Below are positions 23,720-37,300 of a stretch of DNA of 64,000 bases, piece by piece. The stretch is from Straminergon stramineum (Eukaryota > Streptophyta > Bryopsida > Hypnales > Calliergonaceae). Made by a program: the position numbers and the translations under genes. Location of the stretch: NCBI GenBank assembly GCA_963920665.1, contig OY987263.1:25222547-25286546 (forward strand), given 5' to 3'. Within the stretch, counting starts at the first letter, position 1, and every line of letters begins with the position of its first letter. The notes beneath the pieces are model-generated. The model saw only the letters and a list, made by a program, of their open reading frames with translations, searched no databases and had not been told where the DNA came from.

Positions 23720-25387
23720 AACAAAAAAATGAAGTTGTTTAAAAATTTAGGTCTTAATCCTCAGATTGGAGGACGATCATTTTACTTGTCAAAGGTCTGA
23801 ATTTGAGACAACTGCAAGTGCTACAGTCAATGATAGTGTGGCAAGCCTGCACGATATTGCAGAATGTCATTCAGGAGAGGGTCACATTAATGAGATCTGA
23901 GTGTGATAACGTCGTCCACCAAAATTGTGTAAAGAAATCACATGTGCAGAAGTGTCAACAAGCGTGGAACTGCAAATGAATTGCCTCATCACTTCCATCA
24001 GATTTTAGGTCTAGGTGCGACGAGGTTCCAAGCGTCAAGCGTGGGATTTACCTTTGTGACAGAGGAACTAGTAAGCTGCAGGGAGATCTTTTGTGGACTA
24101 AGCCAAGACCAAATGCAACCGCATTGGGATGTGGCGGAATTCTTATTATCTGAGTGGCAGTACCACAATAGCAGCCGAGTGTTCATTCTTACAGCACGTT
24201 TGGTCAAGATTTTTGTGTACATTAAACAGCAGAGTGAGTGGTATGGATTCAGCCTAACACGGAAACGTACCCTAGGCCCTTTCAGAAACTTCTTTGATTG
24301 ATTGTCAGCATGAGCAGTCTCTGAAAACAAAAAGAAACCACCAGAAAAATTGAGTGCTCCAATGAGGCCCTCAGATTCTAGACAACGGTGGAACTAGGGA
24401 TCACGCCTGGTTGGTTCCAGGTTGAAATATCTACAAGTAAGCAGCTTCTTTGAAGCCCACTCCTAACTGAAGATCTTGAAGTGCAATCCTGTCCTCTAAT
24501 GTTCACTGTGAAGCTAAAAAAGAACGATAGTAGTCTACCTTGGCATAACATTCTAACGTATCCAGGGGTAAAAATATGTTCCATGAACATTAAACCCCTA
24601 GAAGCATTCGAATGTTTGGCCAGAATAATTACATGACGTCCAGATACCATTGCTTGTCTGGGCACTAGCATATTTTGCTGCTCCAAACCAGAAGTAACGA
24701 AAACTTCATCCGAGACCATAAAGACAAGGAATTTCTTGCACGTCGAAACCAATAAACGCCAACAATCAACAGGCAGGGGTGACAGATCATGTCTTCATAA
24801 TGTCAGGTGAAGTATGTTGGTAACGAACCGTGGTTGGATGAAACTGAACACAGTCAAAACACACAGCACAAACCAACCAATTGATTGTCAGCTAGAATGA
24901 TTGAAATCCACAGTAATTATGCGATATCACATAATCGACAGAACAGGATTTTCAGGAGAATTTCACCGTTTCAGAAACTATTAAGCGACATCGTAAGAAA
25001 ATCTCCCCCATATTTCACAAGGTCTCCGTCTGGTTATAGTAAATCATACAGAGGCCTCCCCATGATACATGTAAGGATTCCTTCATAAGACTAGCACGAC
25101 CAGAGAGACCTTTCTACGAACCATGGAAAAATGGCAAAGATTCTCTTTAACTGAATGTTGCCTACAAGTTCCGCATTAAAGACTATAAATTCAATGAAAA
25201 ACCTCTTAAATTTGATCCAAAACTGGAAAAGCAATTGAAAAAATCAGTGACATAATTCCACTTCTAACCCTTTCTCACTGCATCAAGTAAGGAACAAAAT
25301 ATACCGACAGTTTCATCGTTCAAGAAACAACCTGCTTCAAATCCTCGCTAATACTCTTCCAGCGACTCGGGCAGTCCTCTAGAGATC
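23720..25387. other. 3' flank of the histidine kinase gene
   Basis: Between the outer transposon and the kinase stop codon. Open frames at 23942-24301 (+) and 24752-24378 (-) show no domain and no splice logic. Part of this is likely the kinase 3' UTR; I cannot place the polyadenylation site. Confidence 0.4.
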
Positions 25388-28300
25388 TTATTTGGCTGAT
25401 GGGCCTGGTGCATTGACAAGTCTGTGGTCGAGAAACCTTCGTAGCAGCAGCTGCAACTGTTTCTGATCCAGGGGCTGGCAGCACCACAATGTACAAAATG
25501 TCCATAATTGCGTAAGAACGACGCTTGAGATTGCAACCACGGTAATTTCATTACGAAGCTGGCAAGTTCCCCATGGCCAAAAATGAGACTTGCGAGCGGT
25601 GTGCAACCCATTTTTCCTATTTTGATTACTAAGACAAGTATGGATCAAAGTTTAGTATAACTGTACAAAACTTTGTCATTCTTCAACCAAAAAATGTTTG
25701 ATCTATGGATGCATGCAATATAACGATGCACAAAATTCACAAGCATGGACAGAACCTTACCTTGGGAATGTAGTCATCCATGCCAGCACTGAAACACATC
25801 TCATGGGTTCCCTTCATGACATCAGCAGTGACGGCCACAATGGGGATTCGGTGATGGGAGCACTCTTTCAAATCAATGAAGTCGAACTTAATCTTTTCGA
25901 GACCTCGGCATTGCTCACATTTGTCAACTTCCCATCTTCTAATAATTTTTGTGGCTTCATACCCGTCCATCTGTGATGTCATCATACATTTTGCCAACCA
26001 CTCTAACAATCAAACAAAAGTCACAAGATATGCAGTGTAGCAAACTCAAAATTTAATGCTCGTGTAGGATGACTAAAAAGCAATTGTACCCAAAGCATGC
26101 CCTAACATATTTAGTGACAATACATGGATGCTCTGATGGTAAAATGTTCAAGACATAAAAACTAGGGCATCGGTTTTGAAAATCGATGAGTTCAATTTTG
26201 ACCTCTTCTTACTTTTTGCACATAATATTCAAATGTCAATTCTAGATTTCACCTTGGTTCAGTTGCAATTGGTCAATGATTCAATATGTGATTAAAACAC
26301 CAAACTTGTTGGACTATCAATAGCAAACCAAATTTGCATTTGAAAACGTTAGTTTCCTATTTACAACTATGGTGGCTGATCAAAGTGGCTCTTGCGTGGT
26401 GCTGCTATCCATGCATCACTTTTTGTTGCTTCAGGGGTTCCAAATGTGTTGTTTCCTATAGAACCTACAACGTGTTGCTATTGAAAATGTATATGAAAAT
26501 ATTTACAGTCCAACCAACAGAAAATTCAGATTCTACTTGCAACATCTTCTCAACAGTATGCTAATCTGCTTTCAAGAACAAAAATTTCACGATGCAGCCA
26601 CACAGAAGACATTGCAACGCTTCTATTGACGAGGTGTCCTTACCATACTCCCATTTTTTTCGACATAAAAGAATCAATACGAGTTGGCTGTGGAAATTAC
26701 AGAGTTGGCTGATATTCCCTTACGTTATGTTCCGTTTCGGACATCAGGGTCACGAAATTAGTCAAGATGCACTTTCAATCCCATCAGGGAAATTTTGAAG
26801 GTGCACTTTCAATCCCTGGCCACATGCCATTGAGTCATTTCAAAGTTCGGCATTATCAGTTTGAATTCCCTACATACAAAACTGACCTCAAGGTGTCTTA
26901 CACAAGTCAATGACCGTTCACCGATACAACTTCGCACTAGTTTCTTAGTCTGTGGGTACTACTGAAATCTTCCTATTTTGGAAATGCTGATTACTAGTGG
27001 AGTGAGTTCCCAGGTCCAACAAGAGTATTAAGGTTTTGTGGAACAAGTTGCGACTTTTCTCAATTTGAGTTCACATAGGTTTGTAGCTAGTATGAGAGAA
27101 GGGTATTGACCACAATGCCCTTCACCAGACGGGCTTAGTGATCACTGTATTCACAGGACAACTTTTTTTTTCATAGGACAGTTCAATATGCCTGATTAGC
27201 TGTCCTGGTATTAACGTCAATTGGGCGATAATCCACAACTTTGGCGTGGTTCCATCCGCGCGGCCTGAACCCAAAATCTGTACTTATCCTCGTTTGTGAC
27301 CCGAAATTATACCTTTGTGAAGATATATGTCACCATTTTTGGCTGTGCGCATATCACCAGTTCAACGCAATTGACGTTTATTGAAAATTTCCGTTCCTTG
27401 GCAAGTGTACGATAATTACCAAGTCCAGAACACCCCGACCCGACCTGTGCTAGATCCCTCACGTACGTACCTCCGGCATTTGGATGTCCATCAAGATGAT
27501 ATCGAACTGCCCCTCCGTCGCCGTCGCCTGCTTCTTGACCGCCTTGATCGCCTGTTTCCCCCCTTCCACCGTCACTACCGTGGCGCCATACCTCTGCAGC
27601 ATGGAGCTCGCCACGCGACGGTTCACCAGGTTGTCGTCCACCACCAGCAGGCGCTGTCCGGCCAGCAGGTCCGCATTCGTGTTGGGCTTCCGGGCAAGGT
27701 GGGTCACTTGCAGGCCCAGGATCTGCAGCAAGCCGGAGAGGAGCGTGGTGCAGCGCAGGGGCTTGTGCACGATGTGCGCGTACCCGGCATCATTGAACTC
27801 CTTCTGCAGGGCGCTCCCTGGAGGCACGGAGAGAGCAAGAACGGGGAGCTCATTAACGGGCGACTGCGACTGCTTAAGGCGCTGCACCAGCTGGATTGAA
27901 GACTTGTGATCCAGGCCTTGGAAGTCCACGATCACCGCTTGGAAGGGAGGGCCGTCCTCCCTGAAGACGAAGACAACAAACACATTGGTATCATGCAGTG
28001 CATCAGATCTTCAGAATCCCAAATGCAAACTACGCGAAAATGCGAAAACTGTGCACGGCTTCTGGATCTTAGTTCCTCAGCGATGCGAAGTGCAGACTCT
28101 GGATGATGAAGAACCCTATGAAGAACAGAGTGCTTGAAGGCGATCAATGTTTCGTTTGAAAAAATTAGGACATCAATTCCATCCAAAGTACTGCTGGACT
28201 TTTTATGAACCAACCTCTTTTTATATGACCAATTTGATGAAATTGAGGTAAACAACGTTTTAAGAGAAATATATTTTTATATAAGAAAATCATGCAGAAA

Positions 28301-31300
28301 TTCAGAAAAAGATTTGAAACGTTACAAGGCTGAGCACTTGAGATTAAGCAGATGAGACTATGGGAGGAGATGGACGAGATATGGCAGCATATCACTGGCA
28401 ATGGCTAGTGATGGATCTTACGATTAAGGAGATCTATGCATACATTGTTCATTGGCTGGGCTGGAATTTCTCCACAATACAGTCCCAGAGGCAAAATATT
28501 ACGTCATTGTGAATTGCTAAATATTCAACTAAGTAAAGTAAAGAAGAAATCAGCTTAACATTGACAAGTTCATTAAATTGAGAAGAAATCAAATAGAATA
28601 CCGGTGGTGGGTCAAATCATATTATAACTTGTGTTAAATTATCGATTTAAATTATCATTTGGTGCATGGATTCAAATGACAACCAGACTCCATTGATGAA
28701 TAACGTTATGAGGGAGGTGAAGGTGAAAAGGGTTTGGCAACTGAAAATTAGCAAGGCCCACTATCAGATGCCCACTGTAAGCACTCTGAGATTCAGCAGA
28801 TGGGAGAGGAGAAGGTGAACAGGAGAGATATGGAAGCAGATAAAAATCCCAATTAAGGTGAAGGATTTCTGGTCACCTCAAGCTGGTTGCATAGATCCAT
28901 GTGACCCTTAGGTCATTCCAACGGTTAACGGCAGGAATTTTTACCTTGTTAGCAATCCTAAAGCAATGTCAATCCCCTCAGCGTACTCAGTCAGTGCTCC
29001 CACTCTTCGCAAATACGTCGCAGCCACTTCCTGCTCAATGTCCAAACAGATTTGTCAAAAAACAGCAAACAGTGAGACTTTCATTCGAATAGAGAACACC
29101 ATTGGCACAGGAAATAATTTGAACAAAAAAATCCAATGTTCAACGATATGCATAGCAACAAACTGCATTCGGAAAATTCACAGCAGTCACCCCAGGGAGG
29201 GCACAAGATTCATGGCGCTGATAGAATAGAACGAAATAGCGGTTGAATTAACACACACACTCCGGCTAAAACATGGTTTACAATTTCAGTACCTGTCGCA
29301 CAGGATTAGCGTCGACAAGAAGAACCCTAATTCCCCGAATCCGCTCGTCGACATATCCCGACGGCGTACGCGTCATGACCTGACACAGCTTCTGCAAGTC
29401 GCCTCTTTGTCCTGATGCTGGCAACACCAGTGAAAACTTGAAAACACTGCCTTCCCCTGGTTCGCTCTCAACAACTATGTCTCCTCCTGATAACCTTACC
29501 AATTTCTGCACACACAGTCTACAGATTCATGAGTTCACCATAATGTTCCTGTCATATCAATCAACAGTTTCGTCCATCGACTGAGAAAACATCAAACGAA
29601 AGGCAAAGGCAGTGTACTTTGAAGATAAATTGATTCTCTCTTCGATGTGCCAATCTCATTAGAAAGTTTACTTCGGAAGGAAATTAATAGGGTTTCAATT
29701 GTATAAGTCAGCACATTGTTTTTTATTTTTCAAGGATGTAGATGTTATTTCTTCTCTCCATTGGACTGTGCATTCAGTTACCTTCTTAAGTCATTTATTT
29801 CACTTCTTCTAGTTATGGAAGCCACCATTTGGGCAGTTGCGGGTCTTGGGGCAGTCAAGGAACTGCTGCGCTTAAACTACTAAGAGTCAAACACTGATAG
29901 GATCCATTTTAAAATTTGAATAAGAGGTATCCTTAAAGTCGACTGAAAGATGGAACCCCAAAAAGGTATTTTTGGTTCCACTCGTTAGATTATTCACGCT
30001 CACGATTTTGCTCATACAAGGTCAACACCCGCAATTTAAGAGTCTTTCAGTATAAATTTATTGCATTACACACAAAGCTTAGTTGGGCTCAGAGCCAAAC
30101 CTGGCAAATCGATAAACCAATGCCCGTTCCGCCGTACTCCCTGGAGGTGCTACTATCCGCTTGCACAAAAGGTTCAAAGAGCCGGGTCTGCATGAACTTG
30201 GGAATTCCTATGCCTGTGCACAGTAAGTTGAAATACTACCAAGTTAGTGCGCTCAAAAGATGTTTGAAGGTCCATTGTGCCCGACTTTCAGTTCATTATC
30301 CGGCATTGCAGGAAATTCACTCAATAGTTCAGTTGATTCATGAACATGGTATGCACTATTGGAAAACTTGGGCTAGCAACTGGGAGCAAGACCAGAATGA
30401 CACTCAACTGAAATCTCATATTTAGATATTAGAGTTTGGGAAATGGGTCTCAACTAAGGATCAGATCGGTTTGAGATCCCCATCTGGAGCACTTTGAGAC
30501 AACATTTGAAACCTAAGATCTATACTGGCATAGATATTAGAGTAACCCCATACTAATGAAAACTCTAGAATGCATTTGAATTTTGATTCAACTATTAAAT
30601 TTAGGGATGACAATAGAAGGCACAACAACGGGTACTCTAATCACATTGGGTTACAGTCTGCTCTCTAAATTGAAGTTTTGGTCCCACCCTAACAACTCCA
30701 AGCCTCCAAAAGGGGAAAATAACTATTTCAGCGTCATTTAAGGTGCAAGATTTTTTTAGCCACTCTTTGCAGTTTGGCATAGCAAAAGGTGAGACCCAAA
30801 TCTCTCCGTAGAGGGTCAAATGAAGGACAACATTCCATGGCTTATTGGAGAACTTCATTAGAGCTCTGAGATTTCAGGTGGTCAACTAAAACTAGTCTGA
30901 GCACTAGAACGTCTAACTGAAATTTGTGAAAAACTTCAATTTCTTTAAATTGACTGTATTCCATTCCTCTGTCACCTTTCAGAACACCTGTCCTGAAATA
31001 TAAATATAAACCCATACTTCTCGTAAATGTTACACAATTAATTTTTGGGGCCGGAATCGTGCCACTTTAACGAAATTGACGTTAAAAAAACAATCAGGGA
31101 GATGAGGTTACCGGTGTCTTCAATAGAGACTACGAGTGTGACCTCGTCGCAGTCCAAGGCGCCAGCCGGGCGCCACTGTCGCCAGTGGGCGACGCAGGCG
31201 GCGTTGCTGGCGCTGGCGTTGGCCGGGCCGCCTTTCATGCTCAACAAAGGAGGTGCCATCTGCGGATACCGGGCCCGGAACAAAGAGCTGCGCACAGCCA

Positions 31301-34300
31301 CCGCTCCCTTCATACTGCCGTCGGGCGGGTGGTCCCCCAGGTCCATTTCCAGCCCTTCTCCGATGGTCCGCAGCTTCTGCAGGGGGTCCATCATGTCCAG
31401 AAATCGATCACTCCACGGCGCGGGGATGGCTTCGGAAAAGAACGGGTCCACCAGACGTACGCACAAAAAAATGCTGCCTTGTTTGGTGAACTGCACACCG
31501 AAAAATCCCCACAGGAGACGTTCAGACACCCGTCCTGGTAGAACCCGTCCTTAGTCTCCCGATAGGACCTAGGAGACTAAGGACGTCGCTCTAAGCATTG
31601 TACCAGCATTTAGCCTGAGTGTGGCTTTGGGGAGATCAGTATAGAGAATCGCCAATTGATTTCGACATGCATTCATCTGCACAAAGCTCTAGAAACTAGG
31701 ACTGGAAAAAATTTACAATTCAGGCTGCGCGCCCTGAAAAGAGTCAAGACACACTAGGATATCATGAACTTTGTGTGCAAAAATTATATAACTGGAGAGC
31801 CGGAATTCCAAAACATGAATCAGGAAAAAATAAGATTTACAGTTGGATCCCGAAAACAATGCTGCCAGTGTAGGATAATTATGTTTTAGTACAGACAAGG
31901 ACCTGTTAAACTGATCTAACATGATCATGAAATTCCACCATTATAACGAAATTGAATTAGTTTGAGATGTGAAAGTTACTACTTTTCGTACAAGAGCCTC
32001 GAAATTTGTTGAGATCCAAATTTCCTCCCCATTTATGAATTTCTTTTAGTGTAATTTCAAACTTTGCCACGGTGGACAACCCCATTTCCATTCAAATATC
32101 AGTGGCCAGCAATTAGCATTTAGCCAAGGAATGGTTACTCTTAACTTGCTGACTGAAGATCAACCAAGTGTATTGGAAGAGACGAGTTACTGTTTTGGTA
32201 TTAAGGATCAGGTTCCTAACCGTTGGTTTATCCTGACGCAAGCAGGTCTATAAGCTTCGAATAGTCCACTCACACGAAATCCTTGAAGACTGCTGACACT
32301 TGCATTATTCCTTTCAAGCCCAACGAGCAGAAAACAACACTACCATGAGCTGCCAAACTTTTGAGCCACGTTTTTCAATCGGGACAACTCGAGCATAGAT
32401 AGAGAATGTTGAAGATCACTTTGTTCCACATAAAGAAAGGGTTCTGTACAAGATCCAAACCAGGGCCTCACCTTGATGGCGTTTCCGACGAGATTAATCA
32501 AAACTTGGCGCAATCTGCCGGGGTCACCATACAGCCACTGGGGCACAGAATCATGCACCAAGGCTGAAATTTCAAGCTGCTTCAGATGGACTTTCTCTTC
32601 GAAGAGGGAGAGTATATTGTCCACCTCCTCCCGCATATCAAAAGGCACGGTTTCTATCTCCATTCGTCCTGCCTCAATCTTGGAAAGGTCCAGGACATCG
32701 CTTATCAAGGCACTGCAAAAGAGCAACAATTCCCCCGCTGTAATTTCATCCTCGAATATGTATGCAGTGCTTCAAGATCAGTCTCAAACCCATATGACAA
32801 TGGTAGGTCAGTCTTTACCATACTAGGAAAGAATTCAAGGTTGCCAGAAGGAAAGTCGAGGCTTGGATGAAGCACAGTACTCTTTCAAAAGTCTCCATTT
32901 CACCTCGCCACAAATTTTAGTACCGTACAAATACAGAAATTATCACTTACACTAGAGAGTTGCCGCTTGCCTGCGCTATCTTCACATAATCCAGCTGCTG
33001 GGGAGTCAATTCTGTTCCCATTAATAGATTTGTCATACCTGTGCAAAAATTAAGAACAGTTTCAGGTATTGCTTTCCTGCATAATCCTCAATCGTATTAA
33101 TCTCCTCAAACGAAAACGATGACAAGCACATTCGGTTATCTGCAACACATGATATAGAGACTTTTCACTCGAGGAGAAGCAACCATCAACCGTACCTATT
33201 ACGCCGTTCATTGGAGTCCTGCGGGAACGAAAACACAGAGTTAGACATCTCGAATCTGAAATTTTAAGAGTCTCCGAGCTCGTGTTAAGAGACAATTTCG
33301 CATGAAAATTCAATGCACTTTCAGATATGTAATTGTCACCATTTACATCTGAAGGGATAACACCGTAAGAAGTATGAAGGAAACTTGTCATTTCAAACTG
33401 TCAGAACCATAATTACAATAATTATAGTTCTAATCCAAGAGCGAAATGGCAGTGGAACACTCAACATTCTACAGTATAGCCTGTAGAATCAATTCCTTTA
33501 ATAGTCAGCATATTTCGGAACTATTCCAAGCTATTCTTGGAGTTTCACTCAGCTATACAAGTACAATGGTGCCAAGGGACTGATAAGTTGAGCAGAGCTA
33601 ACATCATGAGAGTGTTGGAGAGAGTATTATCGTCAATTTCATTACCTTGGCATGATTCTGGGATCCTATTATTGTGACATTCACCTGCACAGAGCTCTCT
33701 AAAAAACAAGGGCTGGTATAGATTTTCGTCACAACCTCACAGGCTGCGCACCCTGAAAAGAGTAAAAGTTGTGGTATTCCTCCAAATTAACGAAACTGAC
33801 GTCCCGGTATACATCTTGATAAATAACTCACCTCCAATGAAATTTCCAATCAAAGCCACACGGGATGACGGGAATTATGTTTTAGAGTCTCTATGAAATG
33901 ATCAAATCAATTCACCCACAGGGGAGGTTTAGCCGTTTAGGTTAAAAAGTTCAAGTGCTCCCCGTTTGGAATGTTATGAGGAGAGAGTGAAGGGTTCACA
34001 TGCCTGATTTCATGTGAAACCGTGGCAAGAAAACTTGACTTGGCCGTGTCCGCAGCTTCCGCTTTCGTTTTGGCCTCTCTCAGCTTCGCATTTATCTTCT
34101 CCCTTTCGTCCACGTCTCGTTCAGCAGTGGACATCCTCTTCAGCACTAAATAGACCGCTATGACGCAAAACACTACCACTGCCAACATCAGCAAGGGCCA
34201 CGCAATCATGTCTCGCAGGACTTTCAGCCGGACGTTGTAATTGTACCAGCACCGAAACTCGATGTTCTGGTTCCCGTACAAAAAGGCAACTCTCACTTCC

Positions 34301-37300
34301 TCAGGATTGGGCTTCGTCGAGTTTCCATAAAAAGTAGCGTCACAAGGATTGGCGGTAGGGGAACAATTGTAATAAGAGTTCAGCTCCAGACTTGGATCCA
34401 CTTTGGCGATTGCGCCAATGTCGATGTCTGCATCAGTAAACCTGTTCATTACAAGGTCGTGAGAACGCTGAAAGAATGGCAAGTTCGAGATCTAATAATG
34501 GTTTCTAACAAAAACGAATTCTAGATTTAGAATTTAAGTCAATGCCATCGCTTCCAGTAGATCACAAATGAATGCTGACTAAATTTGGGAGCGAAGATTT
34601 TGCCCTCAATTTCACAATGCCCAAAGTTCGACTGCGTATCCTACTTGACAAGCACTGATACGTGAAGGGGTCCCCAAACTGACCGGATTCTTCAAACTGT
34701 ACCTAACCTTGAGCTTTAAACATTTCAGGATTGAAACATTCAACAATAGTAGATCAGGACAACCCTCAGATATTCGTTAAAATGGTAGATTTCACCGAAA
34801 TTAGCGGAGTTTCAATTGCCCAACTGAAAGCTCATATCTAAGCCTCTCCTAGTTCATAAAGCTCTCGGCACTTGAACGTCACATTTAGGGCGCTCTAAAA
34901 CATACTCCCTGCATCCCAAAATGATCTTCCTGTTGGCCTTAAATTTTTGTCCCAAAATGATCTTCCTATTGCACTTTACGATTTGAGAATTGGTCAACTT
35001 CAACTTTTGATTGTTACTTGGGACTAACAAAACAACTCTGAGCAATAGTTTCCCTTCCATTTATGCAATCATCAATCAAAATACAAATTAAATGATTAAA
35101 GATGTCAATCAACACTCTTTGTCTTCACTTTTTGTACCTCTTTTGAGTGTTTCTTGATTGAAGGAGATGAAGCTTTGGGAGATGGTATAGAGGTCCACAC
35201 ACGGGCTTGAGCTTATACTAAGTGCCTACGAAACAATGACCTCACACTCTACAATTATGTACCTAGTGGTGCTCCTTGAAAATGCCCCCAAAATTTCACT
35301 TTTCAAAACTCCAAAACCACACTTTGACAAAGGTTTTGAAACTCAAAATTTCTAGGATACTAGGAGTATACCAAACCCTACTTGCCATGCGAAACAATTT
35401 TGAAAAAATGTTATTTTTTGCCTTAATTAGGAATACTTTGTCCAACAAGAAGATCATTTTGGGACGAAGGGAGTACCATTTAAATTAACATGAACACGAC
35501 AGTTGTAAGAACCCGATCATTTCTGAAATAGTTAACGGAAAACTAAGCTAGGTAAGTTCCTACGTAGCATCGTCAGTGACAAGAAGAATATTAACCTGCA
35601 GTTGTTCTTCATGAGTTAGATTGCTTTGCCATTACCTCACATTATGTCAGTTTAACCAATTTGATTGCCTTGCGATCTGGAAAAACAAAAAGCTTTTAAC
35701 GGTCTTGTGATCCAGCTCTCTCATAATATATTATGTGCATACTAAACGCTACAAAGTGCTCACACAAGGCCAATCAAGCATTATCAATCTTCACAATTTA
35801 TGGGCTCTTCTTTGCCAATTGATCACAACTTTCCCCAGTGGCCAAGCTTGACTGCATTGAGATTATGAACGCCTAACCTAAGCTCCACAAGGCAAGCAAA
35901 CAATCACAATTTCACACCAATTTGAAACTAAGCCCTTAACAGTGAGAAAAGACTTAGTGAGAAGCTCCCGTCCCAAATGCAAACTAGTATACGCCCAAAG
36001 AAAGCCCAAGAGCATTCTACCAACCTTGAAATGACGGCTGCAAAAACTTCCTCCACATCGAGAACGGTGACCACGTAACCCAGGCAGTTGGCTCTCCGTG
36101 CACCGACAGTTTCAAGCGTGGCAGGGTCGTTCTCTCCAAAGTACGGCAAAAACGAGCCCATGCGCCACTTGTTCTGCTGTTTGTACGGAGCGCTTAGGGA
36201 GAAGTTCCCTGTATCCCGAGCCTGAATGAGCGAACTCCTGAAAATGGGATACGCGTACAGGTCCACCATATACGAATCAATACCGGCCGACTGGAGGACC
36301 GTCGGGGTGTACTCCTCGTCCGCGCCCACAACGTAAGTGCCCGTCGCATTCCGCTGGATGAACGAGGCGTTGTATCGCCTCTCCACTGCGGCTCGCTGGT
36401 CAGGCAAGACGCGCAAACAGTACACCAGGCTTTGCACATGAGGACGCAGAAACAAGGTTTGTTCTGTGAAAACCATCCATGTGGATTGATCAACGTCCGG
36501 CAAGGTCACCACCAGGCCCAGGATCACAAAGGACGCGCCGACGTTGTTATCTACTTCGGACTGGAAGACCTGCAACACAAAGAATTACAGTTCAGTTCGT
36601 TCAATTGGCGCCTAAGGATTGTGACGATTCAACTACAGAAAGCTCACAGAAATAGGAACAGGCGTAGATTTAGGTTTCAGGCTGCGTGCCCTGAAAAGTG
36701 CCGAAGTACAGGAGTTACACCAATTTCACAAAATTTCGGGTAAAACAGATGAATCTAGCTTCTCACTCAGGATATGCAAACTGCCAGGGACTTGATCACG
36801 TCCCCCGTGTTGACCCCCGCGCCTACCCACTTTAGGACTGGTGTGGATATACGTTTCAGGCAGGGAGCCCTAGAAAGTGCCAAGGTAGTCCACGGATTTC
36901 CACAAAATTTCACAAAATTTCACTCAAAACAAAGGAATCTAGTTTCACACTCAGGATACTCAAACTGATAGGGACCTGATCCTGTCTCGCCCCTGTTCCT
37001 ACCGACTTTTAGGACTCTGAATATACACTTCGTTGGCGTTCAATTTGCAAGTTGCATAGTTTGGCTAAATGTGTATGGCCACTGATCTTTGAACAGAAAT
37101 AGGGTCTGTCCATAATCACTTCTAGCGGTTTACAACCTTCCACTTCGAAGGAATTACAAAAAAATGTGAAAAGAATTTGAATTCAACAGGTTTGGCTCTT
37201 GTACCCAAAGTGATCTCTCCACAGGCACTCGATACTGATCTCCCCAAAATCACACTCCTACGTAAAGTGTAAATTGACGCACTTGAGTAGCATCCTCTAC

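Noticed and set aside
24378..24752. 124-codon minus-strand ORF
   Set aside because: No recognisable domain; lies in the likely 3' UTR/flank of the kinase.
27381..27909. Plus-strand ORFs of 141-172 codons
   Set aside because: Shadow of kinase exon 11, which encodes the receiver domains on the minus strand.
31045..31554. Three overlapping plus-strand ORFs
   Set aside because: They are shadows of GC-rich kinase exon 7 on the minus strand, which has clear ATPase motifs and splice sites.
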